Counted from the stretch's first letter, positions 29,362-38,588 are shown. The stretch: 64,000 nucleotides of DNA from Pseudomonas sp. GD04091 (GCF_029836165.1 NZ_JAOEBG010000025.1:1-64000), one strand, 5' to 3'. Numbers and translations are program-made. Notes: generated by a model not told the origin, from the sequence alone.

Positions 29362-30579
29362 ATGGCCAACCGCTGGATCGACTCCCCGACACACCATGCC
29401 TGGCTCGGCGCCGAGGCCCTGCGTCTGCTCGCCTTTGCCAGTGCCTCGCGCCTGCCCCAGGGCTTCGGCAACCTCGATGACGAAGGCCGGCTGCCGCGTT
29501 GCGCCCTGGCCGAGACCATGAACACCGCCCGCATGACCCACAGCTTCGCCCTGGCGCACATCCAGGGTGTCCCGGGCTGTCGTGAGCTGGTCGAGCATGG
29601 GGTCGCCGCCCTGCAAGGCCCGCTGCGCGACCCGGAGCATGACGGCTGGTACGCGCATCCCGAAGGTCATGGCGGCAGCGGCAAGGCCGCCTACCTGCAT
29701 GCCTTCGTCGCCCTGGCGGCCAGCTCGGCGCTGGTGGCGGGCAGCGCTGCGGCGCAGGCGTTGCTGGACGACGTGATCGCGCTCATCGAGCAGCGGTTCT
29801 GGTGCGAGGAAGAGGGGGCCTTGCGTGAGTCTTTCTCCCGCGACTGGCAGCAGGTCGAGGCGTATCGTGGCGCCAACAGCAACATGCATGGCGTCGAGGC
29901 CTTCCTCGCCCTGGCCGACGTGACCGGCGACACCTTGTGGCTGCGGCGAGCCCAGAGGATCGTCGAGCGGCTGATTCTCACCCAGGCCGCCGCTGACGGC
30001 TTCAGGGTCACCGAGCATTTCGATGCGCACTGGCAGGCGCTGCGGGACTACAACCGCGACAATCCCGCCGATGGCTTCCGCCCTTATGGCACCACGCCTG
30101 GCCATGCCTTCGAATGGGCGCGCCTGGTGCTGCATCTGGAAGCGGCCTTGCAACGGGCGCAACTGCCTGCGCCGGAGGGGCTGCTGGTGGCCGCCAAGGG
30201 GCTGTTCGACAGCGCCTGCCGCCATGCCTGGCAAGCCGACGGCGCGCCGGGTCTGGTCTACACCCTCGACTGGCACGATCGTCCGGTGGTGCGCGAGCGC
30301 CTGCACTGGGTGCATGCCGAAGCGTGCGCCAGTGCCGCGGCCCTGCTGCGGCGCACCGGCGAGACGCAATACGAGCAGTGGTACCGCTGCTTCTGGGACT
30401 TCATCGCCAGTCATTTCATCGACCGCGCGCGCGGCAGCTGGCACCACGAACTGGACCCCGCCTTGCTGCCCAGTGCCCGCATCTGGGGTGGCAAGCCCGA
30501 TCTCTACCACGCCTACCAGGCCTTGCTGTTGCCACGCCTGCCGCTGGCGCCGAGCTTGGCCACGGTCCTGGCTATGTAA
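29362..30579 (+). CDS. AGE-family aldose-ketose isomerase/epimerase
   Basis: 405-residue protein of the N-acylglucosamine 2-epimerase (AGE/YihS) superfamily, an alpha/alpha-barrel. Family members interconvert mannose, fructose and glucose or epimerise N-acyl hexosamines. Conserved residues include MTHSFALAHI, YRGANSNMHGVEAFL, TTPGHAFEWARLVL and GGKPDLYHAYQALLLP; the His residues are typical catalytic and substrate contacts. No signal peptide. It lies just before gtsA in the glucose-uptake cluster, so a mannose/fructose isomerase feeding glucose catabolism is the best guess; the true substrate is unknown. Confidence 0.85.
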   Translation: MANRWIDSPTHHAWLGAEALRLLAFASASRLPQGFGNLDDEGRLPRCALAETMNTARMTHSFALAHIQGVPGCRELVEHGVAALQGPLRDPEHDGWYAHPEGHGGSGKAAYLHAFVALAASSALVAGSAAAQALLDDVIALIEQRFWCEEEGALRESFSRDWQQVEAYRGANSNMHGVEAFLALADVTGDTLWLRRAQRIVERLILTQAAADGFRVTEHFDAHWQALRDYNRDNPADGFRPYGTTPGHAFEWARLVLHLEAALQRAQLPAPEGLLVAAKGLFDSACRHAWQADGAPGLVYTLDWHDRPVVRERLHWVHAEACASAAALLRRTGETQYEQWYRCFWDFIASHFIDRARGSWHHELDPALLPSARIWGGKPDLYHAYQALLLPRLPLAPSLATVLAM

Positions 30580-30673
30580 CCAAACGATGACATTCGCGCA
30601 TCCGTTCGTTACCTGGCGCCGGGCGCGACCTCCCTACACTCAATGCCATGCAAGCGACAGTCTTGCCTCGCAT

Positions 30674-30684
30674 AACAACAAGAA
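30674..30684 (+). promoter_or_regulatory. Crc/Hfq-type A-rich motif before gtsA
   Basis: AACAACAAGAA lies just upstream of the AAAGG ribosome site and the gtsA ATG at 30695. GtsA and OprB proteins are known to rise when Crc is absent in P. putida, so this is a plausible translational repression site. A weak -10 (TACACT, 30635-30640) precedes it. Confidence 0.65.
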
Positions 30685-30694
30685 AGGTATTCCC

Positions 30695-32002
30695 ATGTAT
30701 TCGACGCTTCGTCTCGCCGCCGCGATTTCTCTCGCCTCCCTGTTCTCTCTCAGCACCCAGGCCGCCGATTCCAAAGGCAGCGTGGAAGTCGTCCATTGGT
30801 GGACCTCCGGCGGCGAAAAGGCCGCGGTCGATGTGCTCAAGGCCCAGGTCGAGAAGGACGGCTTCACCTGGAAGGACGGCGCCGTGGCCGGTGGCGGTGG
30901 TGCCACCGCGATGACCGTGCTCAAGAGCCGCGCGGTAGCCGGCAACCCGCCTGGGGTGGCGCAGATCAAGGGGCCGGATATCCAGGAGTGGGCATCCACC
31001 GGTTTGCTCGATACCGATGTGCTCAAGGACGTGGCCAAGGAAGAGAAGTGGGACTCCTTACTCGACAAGAAAGTCGCCGACACTGTGAAGTACAAGGACA
31101 AGGAATCCAAGGAACCACCTAGTTACGTGGCCGTGCCGGTGAACATCCACCGCATCAACTGGCTGTGGATCAACCCGGAGGTGTTCAAGAAGGCCGGCAT
31201 CGACAAGGCGCCGACCACCCTCGCGCAGTTCTACGCCGCCGGCGACAAGCTCAAGGCCGCTGGCTTCATTGCGCTGGCCCACGGCGGCCAGCCGTGGCAG
31301 GACAGCACCGTGTTCGAGAGCGTGGTGCTCTCGGTGATGGGCGTCGAAGGTTACAAGAAGGCCTTGGTCGACTTGGACGAAAAGGCCCTGACCGGCCCTG
31401 AAATGGTCAAGGCGCTCACCGAGTTGAAGAAAGTCGCCACCTACATGGACCCCGACGGCAAGGGCCAGGACTGGAACCTGGAAGCGGCCAAGGTCATCAA
31501 TGGCAAGGCCGGCATGCAGATCATGGGCGACTGGGCCAAGAGCGAATGGATCCTGGCGAAGAAGACCGCCGGCAAGGACTACCAGTGCGTAGCCTTCCCC
31601 GGTACCGACCAGGCCTTCCTCTACAACATCGACTCGCTGGTGGTGTTCAAGCAGAAGGACAAGGGCACGGCGGCGGGCCAGCAGGACATCGCCCGCAAGG
31701 TGCTGGGCGAGGAGTTCCAGAAAGTCTTCAGCACCAACAAGGGCTCGATCCCGGTGCGCAACGACATGCTCGCCGACATGGGCAAGTATGGATTCGACGC
31801 CTGCGCCCAGACTGCCGCCAAGGACTTCCTGGCCGACGCCAAGTCCGGCGGCCTGCAACCGAGCATGGCGCACAACATGGCCACCACGCTGGCCGTGCAG
31901 GGCGCGTTCTTCGATGTGGTGACCAATTACATCAACGATCCGAAGGCCGACCCGGCCGATGCGGCGAAGAAACTCTACTCGGCGGTGAAGGCGGCTCAGT
32001 AG
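30695..32002 (+). CDS. gtsA: Glucose/mannose ABC transporter periplasmic binding protein
   Basis: 435-residue extracytoplasmic sugar-binding protein (family 1). Residues 1-23 (MYSTLRLAAAISLASLFSLS, then TQAA) form a signal peptide; the mature protein begins near ADSKGSVEVVHWWTSGGE. It captures glucose for GtsBC/GtsD. I place the start at ATG 30695 (AAAGGT upstream) although the frame is open much further upstream inside the preceding gene. It is separated from gtsB by 203 bases with repeat elements, so gtsA can be made in excess over the permease. Confidence 0.95.
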   Translation: MYSTLRLAAAISLASLFSLSTQAADSKGSVEVVHWWTSGGEKAAVDVLKAQVEKDGFTWKDGAVAGGGGATAMTVLKSRAVAGNPPGVAQIKGPDIQEWASTGLLDTDVLKDVAKEEKWDSLLDKKVADTVKYKDKESKEPPSYVAVPVNIHRINWLWINPEVFKKAGIDKAPTTLAQFYAAGDKLKAAGFIALAHGGQPWQDSTVFESVVLSVMGVEGYKKALVDLDEKALTGPEMVKALTELKKVATYMDPDGKGQDWNLEAAKVINGKAGMQIMGDWAKSEWILAKKTAGKDYQCVAFPGTDQAFLYNIDSLVVFKQKDKGTAAGQQDIARKVLGEEFQKVFSTNKGSIPVRNDMLADMGKYGFDACAQTAAKDFLADAKSGGLQPSMAHNMATTLAVQGAFFDVVTNYINDPKADPADAAKKLYSAVKAAQ

Positions 32003-32023
32003 TCCTTGTCTGGCGAGGCTTCC

Positions 32024-32172
32024 TGTGGGAGCGGCCTTGCCGAGGCGTCGGACCGGTCGGAAAGGACCGCGTAGCGGTCCCGGAACCCAGCAGGACTGAC
32101 CTTTCCGGCGTAGTTCATCAGGCCCCGGGGCTGCTGCGCAGCCCTTTCGCGACGCAAGGCCGCTCCTACAGG
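32024..32172. repeat. Mixed REP elements between gtsA and gtsB
   Basis: TGTGGGAGCGGCCTTGCCGA at 32024 starts a diverged unit with a GGACCGCGTAGCGGTCC hairpin (32064-32081). An inverted unit of the main family lies at 32127-32171. In an operon the pair can stabilise the upstream gtsA mRNA. Confidence 0.8.
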
Positions 32173-32205
32173 GCGATGTGTCGTTCTCGAAACGAGATCT
32201 GAACC

Positions 32206-33114
32206 ATGACCACAGCAACCGCCCGCTTGCGGGCCTCCCCCCTGGACGCGCTGCAGCGCTGGCTACCGAAGCTGGTGCTGGCGCCGAGCATGTTCATCGT
32301 CCTGGTGGGGTTCTACGGCTACATCCTGTGGACCTTCGTCCTCTCGTTCACCACCTCGACCTTCCTGCCCACCTACAAGTGGGCGGGCTTGGCGCAGTAC
32401 GCCCGGCTGTTCGACAACGACCGCTGGTGGGTGGCGAGCAAGAACCTGCTGCTGTTCGGCGGCCTGTTCATCGGCATCACCCTGGCCATCGGCGTGTTTC
32501 TCGCCGTGCTGCTCGATCAGCGTATCCGCCGCGAAGGCTTCATCCGCACCATCTACCTGTACCCCATGGCCCTGTCGATGATCGTCACCGGCACCGCCTG
32601 GAAGTGGCTGCTCAACCCCGGCATGGGCCTGGACAAGCTACTGCGCGACTGGGGCTGGGAAGGCTTTCGCCTGGACTGGCTGATCGACCCTGACCGCGTG
32701 GTCTACTGCCTGGTGATCGCCGCTGTGTGGCAGGCCTCGGGTTTCATCATGGCGATGTTCCTCGCCGGCCTGCGCGGCGTCGACCAGTCGATCATCCGCG
32801 CCGCCCAGCTCGATGGCGCCAGCCTGCCGCGCATCTACTGGACCGTGGTACTGCCCAGCCTGCGCCCGGTGTTCTTCAGCTCGCTGATGATCCTTTCGCA
32901 CATCGCCATCAAGAGCTTCGACCTGGTGGCGGCCATGACCGCCGGCGGCCCGGGCTACTCCTCCGACCTGCCGGCCATGTTCATGTACTCGTTCACCTTC
33001 AGCCGCGGGCAGATGGGCATGGGCTCGGCCAGCGCGATCCTGATGCTGGGCGCGATCCTGGCGATCCTCGTGCCTTACCTGTACTCCGAGCTGCGGGGCA
33101 AACGCCATGACTAG
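32206..33114 (+). CDS. gtsB: Glucose ABC transporter permease
   Basis: 302-residue inner-membrane permease of the MalF type with about six membrane helices. The cytoplasmic EAA loop that docks onto the ATPase is near AAQLDGASLPRIYWTVVLPS (about 203-222). It forms the channel with GtsC, receiving glucose from GtsA. The Shine-Dalgarno is weak (GAGATC). The end overlaps gtsC by eight bases. Confidence 0.95.
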   Translation: MTTATARLRASPLDALQRWLPKLVLAPSMFIVLVGFYGYILWTFVLSFTTSTFLPTYKWAGLAQYARLFDNDRWWVASKNLLLFGGLFIGITLAIGVFLAVLLDQRIRREGFIRTIYLYPMALSMIVTGTAWKWLLNPGMGLDKLLRDWGWEGFRLDWLIDPDRVVYCLVIAAVWQASGFIMAMFLAGLRGVDQSIIRAAQLDGASLPRIYWTVVLPSLRPVFFSSLMILSHIAIKSFDLVAAMTAGGPGYSSDLPAMFMYSFTFSRGQMGMGSASAILMLGAILAILVPYLYSELRGKRHD

Positions 33115-33952
33115 TCCGATCGACAAACCGGCGCTGAACCTCAGCCGCGTCGCCATCCACGCCGTGCTGCTGCTGGCTGTGCTGCTGTATCTGGTGCCGC
33201 TGGTGGTGATGCTGCTGACCAGCTTCAAGACCCCCGAGGACATCGGCAGTGGCAACCTGCTGAGCTGGCCGACCGAGTTCTCCTCCATCGGCTGGAGCAA
33301 GGCCTGGGCCACGGTCAACGGCTACTTCGTCAACTCGATCCTGATCACCGTGCCGGCGGTGCTGATCTCCACCGCCATCGGCGCGCTCAACGGCTATGTC
33401 CTGTCGATGTGGCGTTTCCGTGGCTCGCAGCTGTTCTTCGGCCTGCTGCTGTTCGGCTGCTTCCTGCCGTTCCAGACCGTGCTGCTGCCGGCCTCGTTCA
33501 CCCTCGGCAAGCTGGGCCTGGCCAGCACCACCAGCGGCCTGGTGCTGGTACACGTGGTGTACGGGCTGGCGTTCACCACGCTGTTCTTTCGCAACTACTA
33601 CGTGAGCATCCCCGATGCCCTGGTCAAGGCCGCGCGCCTGGACGGCGCCGGGTTCTTCACCATCTTCGGGCGGATCATCCTGCCGATGTCGACGCCGATC
33701 ATCATGGTCTGCCTGATCTGGCAGTTCACCCAGATCTGGAACGATTTCCTGTTTGGCGTGGTGTTCTCCAGTGGCGACTCGCAACCGATCACCGTGGCCC
33801 TGAACAACCTGGTCAACACCAGCACCGGGGCCAAGGAGTACAACGTCGACATGGCTGCGGCGATGATCGCCGGGCTGCCGACGCTGCTGGTCTACGTGGT
33901 CGCGGGCAAGTATTTCGTGCGCGGGCTGACCGCCGGCGCGGTCAAGGGGTAA
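33107..33952 (+). CDS. gtsC: Glucose ABC transporter permease
   Basis: 281-residue permease of the MalG type with about six membrane segments. The EAA loop is AARLDGAGFFTIFGRIILPM (about 174-193). It pairs with GtsB in the inner-membrane channel. The start overlaps gtsB by eight bases, and gtsD begins four bases after its stop, so the three are translationally coupled. Confidence 0.95.
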   Translation: MTSPIDKPALNLSRVAIHAVLLLAVLLYLVPLVVMLLTSFKTPEDIGSGNLLSWPTEFSSIGWSKAWATVNGYFVNSILITVPAVLISTAIGALNGYVLSMWRFRGSQLFFGLLLFGCFLPFQTVLLPASFTLGKLGLASTTSGLVLVHVVYGLAFTTLFFRNYYVSIPDALVKAARLDGAGFFTIFGRIILPMSTPIIMVCLIWQFTQIWNDFLFGVVFSSGDSQPITVALNNLVNTSTGAKEYNVDMAAAMIAGLPTLLVYVVAGKYFVRGLTAGAVKG

Positions 33953-33955
33953 GTC

Positions 33956-35104
33956 ATGGCAACACTCGAACTTCGCAATGTGAACAAGACCTACGGCGCG
34001 GGCCTGCCGGACACGCTCAAGGATATCCAGCTGGCAATCAAGGATGGCGAGTTCCTGATCCTGGTCGGGCCTTCGGGCTGCGGCAAGTCGACGCTGATGA
34101 ACTGCATCGCCGGCCTGGAAAGCATCAGCGGCGGGGCGATTCTCATCGACGACGAGGACGTCAGTGGCATGAGCCCCAAGGATCGCGACATTGCCATGGT
34201 GTTCCAGTCCTACGCGCTGTACCCGACCATGAACGTGCGCGACAACATCGCCTTCGGCCTGAAGATCCGCAAGATGCCCCAGGCGGCCATCGACGAGGAA
34301 GTGGCGCGGGTCGCCAAGCTGCTGCAGATCGAGCACCTGCTCGAACGCAAGCCCGGCCAGCTGTCCGGTGGCCAGCAGCAGCGCGTGGCCATGGGTCGGG
34401 CGTTGGCGCGGCGGCCGAAGATCTACCTGTTCGACGAGCCGCTGTCGAACCTCGACGCCAAGCTGCGGGTGGAGATGCGCACCGAAATCAAGCTGATGCA
34501 CCAGCGCCTGAAGACCACCACGGTGTACGTCACCCACGACCAGATCGAGGCGATGACGCTCGGTGACAAGGTGGCGGTGATGAAGGACGGCATCATCCAG
34601 CAGTTCGGCACCCCGCAGCAGATCTACAACGATCCGGCCAACCTGTTCGTCGCCAGCTTCATCGGTTCGCCGCCGATGAACTTCATTCCCGTGCGCCTGA
34701 CCCGGCAAGAGGGGCGGGTGCTGGCGCTGCTCGACAGCGGCCAGGCTCGTTGCGAGTTGCCACTGGGCGTGGCCGCCGCCGAGCTGGAAGGGCGCGAGAT
34801 CATCCTCGGTGTGCGCCCGGAGCAGATCGCCCTGGGCGCGGCGGAGGGTAACGGCCTGCCGGGCATCCGTGCCGAAGTGCAGGTCACCGAGCCCACCGGG
34901 CCGGACCTGCTGGTGTTCGTCACCCTCAACCAGACCAAGGTCTGCTGCCGCCTGGCGCCGGATGTGGCGTGTCGGGTCGGCGACAGCATCAACCTGCAGT
35001 TCGACCCGGCGCGGGTGCTGCTGTTCGACGCCAGCAGCGGCGAACGCCTGGACCTTGCCGCTACCGCAGTAAGGGACAACGTGACGCGTTTCAAAGGCCG
35101 TTAA
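33956..35104 (+). CDS. gtsD: Glucose ABC transporter ATP-binding protein
   Basis: 382-residue MalK/UgpC-type ATPase that energises GtsBC. Walker A GPSGCGKS (38-45), Q-loop VFQSYALYP, signature LSGGQQQR, Walker B IYLFDEPLSNLD and switch His in VTHDQIEAM are intact. The C-terminal TOBE/regulatory domain begins near residue 240. A REP pair follows, then oprB. Confidence 0.96.
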   Translation: MATLELRNVNKTYGAGLPDTLKDIQLAIKDGEFLILVGPSGCGKSTLMNCIAGLESISGGAILIDDEDVSGMSPKDRDIAMVFQSYALYPTMNVRDNIAFGLKIRKMPQAAIDEEVARVAKLLQIEHLLERKPGQLSGGQQQRVAMGRALARRPKIYLFDEPLSNLDAKLRVEMRTEIKLMHQRLKTTTVYVTHDQIEAMTLGDKVAVMKDGIIQQFGTPQQIYNDPANLFVASFIGSPPMNFIPVRLTRQEGRVLALLDSGQARCELPLGVAAAELEGREIILGVRPEQIALGAAEGNGLPGIRAEVQVTEPTGPDLLVFVTLNQTKVCCRLAPDVACRVGDSINLQFDPARVLLFDASSGERLDLAATAVRDNVTRFKGR

Positions 35105-35121
35105 GGACGGCGGTCGTACCC

Positions 35122-35236
35122 TGTGGGAGCGGCCTTGTGTCGCGAAAGGGCTGCAGAGCAGCCCCGGCCATTGTGCGGGATGCGCAGATCCCGGGGCCGC
35201 TGCGCAGCCCTCTCGCGACACAAGGCCGCTCCTACA
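35122..35236. repeat. REP pair between gtsD and oprB
   Basis: Forward unit 35122-35165 and inverted unit 35193-35236 with a 27-bp spacer. The forward unit begins TGTGGGAGC rather than TGTAGGAGC. It separates the ABC genes from the porin gene. Confidence 0.88.
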
Positions 35237-35262
35237 GACGAACGCCGTTAAACCGTTCTGTT

Positions 35263-35276
35263 AATAACAAGAAAAG
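35263..35276 (+). promoter_or_regulatory. Crc/Hfq-type A-rich motif before oprB
   Basis: AATAACAAGAAAAG is an AANAANAA-type motif 14-27 bases before the oprB ATG (35290), overlapping the AAGAGGA ribosome site. It matches the motifs before gtsA, the epimerase gene and yeaD. Confidence 0.65.
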
Positions 35277-35289
35277 AGGACGCAAAGGG

Positions 35290-36633
35290 ATGGAACATCG
35301 CAATCGCATCAGGGCACTGGGTTCGCTGACACTGCTGGCCGTGGTCGGCAGCAGCGGCGCCCAGGCCGCCGAAGCTTTCTCGTCGGAATCGAAATGGATG
35401 ACCGGCGACTGGGGCGGCACCCGCACGGAGCTGCTGGAGAAGGGCTACGACTTCACCCTCGACTATGTCGGCGAAGTGGCTGGCAACCTGCACGGCGGCT
35501 ACAACGACGACAAGACCGCGCGCTACAGCGACCAGTTCGCCCTGGGCGCGCACCTGGACCTGGAGAAGATCTTCGGTTGGAAGGACACCGAGTTCAAACT
35601 GGCGATCACCGAACGCAGCGGTCGCAACCTGTCCAACGACCGCATCAGTGATCCGCGCGCCGGGCAGTTCAGCTCGGTGCAGGAAGTCTGGGGCCGTGGC
35701 CAGACCTGGCGACTGACCCAGATGTGGATCAAGCAGAAGTACTTCGATGGCGCGCTGGATGTGAAATTCGGCCGCTTCGGCGAGGGCGAGGACTTCAACA
35801 GCTTCCCCTGCGACTTCCAGAACCTGGCCTTCTGCGGCTCGCAGGTGGGCAACTGGGTCGGCGGCATCTGGTACAACTGGCCGGTCAGCCAGTGGGCGCT
35901 GCGGGTCAAGTACAACATCACCCCGGAATTCTTCGTCCAGGTCGGTGCCTTCGAGCAGAACCCGTCGAACCTGGAGACCGGCAACGGCTTCAAGCTCAGC
36001 GGCAGCGGCACCAAGGGCGCGATCCTGCCGGTGGAGGCGGTGTGGTCGCCGAAGGTCAACGGGCTGCCGGGTGAATACCGGCTGGGCTACTACTACAGCA
36101 CCGCCAAGGCCGACGATGTGTACGACGACATCAACGGCAACCCACAGGCGCTGACCGGGGCGGCCTTCAAGTCGCACACCAGCAAGCATGGCTGGTGGGT
36201 GGTGGCGCAGCAGCAGGTCACCGCCCACGCCGGCGACGTCAACCGTGGCCTGAGCCTGTTCGCCAACTTCACCGTGCACGACAAGGCCACCAACGTGGTC
36301 GACAACTACCAGCAGGTCGGCCTGGTCTACAAGGGCGCCTTCGACGCCCGGCCCAAGGACGATATCGGCTTCGGCATCGCCCGCATCCATGTCAACGACG
36401 ACGTGAAGAAGCGCGCCGAGCTGCTCAACGCCCAGTCCGGCATCAACGACTACGACAACCCAGGCTTCGTGCCGCTGCAGCGCACCGAGTACAACGCCGA
36501 GCTCTACTACGGCTTCCACGTCACCAACTGGCTGACCGTGCGGCCCAACCTGCAGTACATCAAGAGCCCGGGTGGCGTGGACGAGGTGGACAACGCACTG
36601 GTCGCGGGGTTGAAGATTCAGTCGTCATTCTGA
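35290..36633 (+). CDS. oprB: Carbohydrate-selective porin OprB
   Basis: 447-residue outer-membrane porin for glucose and related sugars. A signal peptide covers about residues 1-25 (ending SSGAQA-AEA); the beta-barrel follows, with WMTGDWGGTRTELLEKG at the mature N-terminus typical of OprB, and a final Phe. It delivers sugar to GtsA in the periplasm. I chose ATG 35290 over upstream codons since it starts the signal peptide and has AAGAGG nearby. Confidence 0.95.
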   Translation: MEHRNRIRALGSLTLLAVVGSSGAQAAEAFSSESKWMTGDWGGTRTELLEKGYDFTLDYVGEVAGNLHGGYNDDKTARYSDQFALGAHLDLEKIFGWKDTEFKLAITERSGRNLSNDRISDPRAGQFSSVQEVWGRGQTWRLTQMWIKQKYFDGALDVKFGRFGEGEDFNSFPCDFQNLAFCGSQVGNWVGGIWYNWPVSQWALRVKYNITPEFFVQVGAFEQNPSNLETGNGFKLSGSGTKGAILPVEAVWSPKVNGLPGEYRLGYYYSTAKADDVYDDINGNPQALTGAAFKSHTSKHGWWVVAQQQVTAHAGDVNRGLSLFANFTVHDKATNVVDNYQQVGLVYKGAFDARPKDDIGFGIARIHVNDDVKKRAELLNAQSGINDYDNPGFVPLQRTEYNAELYYGFHVTNWLTVRPNLQYIKSPGGVDEVDNALVAGLKIQSSF

Positions 36634-36729
36634 GAAAAATTGTTGTAAATTTACGCCATCCATTTCGACTTCCCGCTAGCCACTGGTCTGCAGTGGTTAG
36701 CGGGTACGGGTCGAGACAGCGCTATCTCG

Positions 36730-36742
36730 AACAACAAAAGAG
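36730..36742 (+). promoter_or_regulatory. Crc/Hfq-type A-rich motif before yeaD
   Basis: AACAACAAAAGAG lies ten bases before the ATG at 36752 and may include its ribosome site (AAGAG). It is the fourth such motif in the locus. Confidence 0.55.
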
Positions 36743-36751
36743 CTTGGAACC

Positions 36752-37606
36752 ATGCCCGAACATCCGCTACATCGTTTCTTCACGTCGCAACGGCCCAGGC
36801 CGACCTTCGAGTGGGAGCGTTACCAGCAGCGCGATGTCCTGATCATCGATCACCCTCGTTGCCAGGCGGTGTTCAGCCGCCAGGGCGCACAGCTTCTGCA
36901 TTTTCAACCGGCTGGCGAGAAGCCCTGGCTGTGGTGCGCCGAACAGTGGCCGCAGGTAGGCGCCATTCGTGGTGGCGTGCCGGTGTGCTGGCCCTGGTAT
37001 GGTCGCCACCCCAGCGAGGACCTGTGGCCGGCCCATGGCTGGGCGCGCCTGCTGGACTGGAAGCTGGTGGACAGCCGCGAGGACGAGGAGGGCGTGACCC
37101 TGAAGTGGCGCCTGGACCTGTGCGACTGGCAGGTCGACCTGCATGCCCGGCTCGGAGCGAGCATGGAGCTGAGCCTGAGCACCGAGCACCAGGACAGCGA
37201 GCCCTGCCAGCTGAGCCATGCGCTGCTGGCCTACTGGCGTATCAGCGACGTGTCGAAGATAGCGCTGTCCGGGCTCGAGGACATCGAAGGCTACGATCGC
37301 CTCAACCGCCAGGCCTGCCGCGAGGATGGCGCGCTGACGCTCAAGGGCGGTTGCCAGAAGGTCTACCCCGGCACCCCCCGGGTGCAGCTACAGGACCCGG
37401 CCTGGCAGCGTGAGCTGTGCATCGACACAGGCGACAGCGACGACACGGTGGTCTGGCACCCGGGCAACCGCCCATTGATGGGTGTGACCGGGCGCGAGTG
37501 CCAGGGCTTCGTCTGCGTCGAGGCGGCCAGTGGCAGTGACGAAGGCCTGAGCCTGGCACCGGGTGAGCGGGCGCATTTGCGGCTGCAGGCGCACCGGCTC
37601 AGCTGA
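36752..37606 (+). CDS. yeaD: D-hexose-6-phosphate mutarotase (YeaD-like)
   Basis: 284-residue glucose-6-phosphate 1-epimerase of the aldose-1-epimerase-like fold, interconverting alpha and beta anomers of glucose 6-phosphate so that Zwf gets its beta substrate. Motifs GVPVCWPWYG, HGWARLLDW and the C-terminal ECQGFVCVEAA fit the family. It ends overlapping the convergent hexR stop by eight bases. It links OprB uptake to the Zwf step. Confidence 0.9.
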   Translation: MPEHPLHRFFTSQRPRPTFEWERYQQRDVLIIDHPRCQAVFSRQGAQLLHFQPAGEKPWLWCAEQWPQVGAIRGGVPVCWPWYGRHPSEDLWPAHGWARLLDWKLVDSREDEEGVTLKWRLDLCDWQVDLHARLGASMELSLSTEHQDSEPCQLSHALLAYWRISDVSKIALSGLEDIEGYDRLNRQACREDGALTLKGGCQKVYPGTPRVQLQDPAWQRELCIDTGDSDDTVVWHPGNRPLMGVTGRECQGFVCVEAASGSDEGLSLAPGERAHLRLQAHRLS

Positions 37607-38471
37607 GATCGTCATCCTCGATCGGGTAGCGGCTGGCGTTGAGACTTTCCTTGATCTTGCGCAGGTGCGGCTGGAAGTCCACGCCGCGGCGCAGGGTCAT
37701 GCCGGTGGCCAGCACGTCGAGCACGGTGAGCTGGATGATCCGCGAGGTCATCGGCATGTAGATGTCGGTGTCCTCCGGCAGCGGGATATGCAGGCTCAGG
37801 CTGCAGGCCTGGGCCAGCGGCGAGCCGGCGGCGGTCAGGCCGAGCACCGAAGCGCCGTTTTCCCGCGCCAGGCGCGCCACCTCGACCAGCTCGCGGGTGC
37901 GCCCGGTGTAGGAGATGATCACGAACAGATCGCCGGTGTGGGCCACCGAAGCCAGCATGCGCTGCATCAGCACGTCGGCGTGGGCCGACACGGCGAGGTT
38001 GAAGCGGAAGAACTTGTGCTGGGCATCGAGGGCCACGGGGGCCGAGGCGCCCAGGCCGAAGAAGTGGATCTGCCGGGCCTGGATCATCATGTCCACGGCA
38101 CGGCTGACCTGCTGCGGGTCGAGTGCCTGGCAGGCGCTGTCCAGCGAGGCGATGGCGCTGCCGAAGATCTTCTGGGTATAGGCCGCCGGATCGTCGTCGG
38201 CCTCCACCGCGCGGCTGACATAGGCGGCGCCGCTGGCCAGGCTCTGGGCCAGCTGCAGCTTGAGCTCGGGGTAGCCGCTGACACCGAACGAGCGGCAGAA
38301 GCGGTTGACCGTCGGTTCGCTGACCTTGGCCGCCTGGGCCAGGGCGGCGATGCTGAAGCGGGTGGCCTGTTGCGGGTTGAGCAGGATGACTTCGGCGACT
38401 TTGCGTTCGGCCTTGTTCAGCTCGTCCAGGCGGCCCTGGATCTGTTCCAGGAGGTTTCGCACGCGGTCCAT
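37599..38471 (-). CDS. hexR: HexR, repressor of central glucose genes
   Basis: 290-residue RpiR-family repressor: N-terminal helix-turn-helix (about 1-77; STNR-type segment AKVSEPTVNRFCRSFG) and a SIS sugar-phosphate-binding domain (about 120-250; FFGLGASAPVALDAQHKFFR). HexR binds TTGT-N7/8-ACAA sites and is released by KDPG. I chose ATG 38471 (MDRVRNLLEQIQ) for its AAGGA; the frame extends upstream without homology. Divergent from zwf, whose control region carries a HexR-like box. Confidence 0.96.
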   Translation of the reverse strand: MDRVRNLLEQIQGRLDELNKAERKVAEVILLNPQQATRFSIAALAQAAKVSEPTVNRFCRSFGVSGYPELKLQLAQSLASGAAYVSRAVEADDDPAAYTQKIFGSAIASLDSACQALDPQQVSRAVDMMIQARQIHFFGLGASAPVALDAQHKFFRFNLAVSAHADVLMQRMLASVAHTGDLFVIISYTGRTRELVEVARLARENGASVLGLTAAGSPLAQACSLSLHIPLPEDTDIYMPMTSRIIQLTVLDVLATGMTLRRGVDFQPHLRKIKESLNASRYPIEDDDLS

Positions 38472-38573
38472 GGTGTGTCCTTGGGTCGGGAAGCAGGCTT
38501 GTTGCGGTGGCGTGTATCGTACTGTCGGCAAGAATGTCACACCACTTGTCTGTAATGGATAGCTGTAATGTTG

Positions 38574-38588
38574 TTGTTTTTACTACAT
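38574..38588. promoter_or_regulatory. HexR-like box upstream of zwf
   Basis: TTGTTTTTACTACAT fits TTGT-N7-ACAA except for the final base. A second TTGT starts three bases earlier. It lies 66 bases before the zwf ATG and 103 bases from hexR, so it could serve both. Confidence 0.65.
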
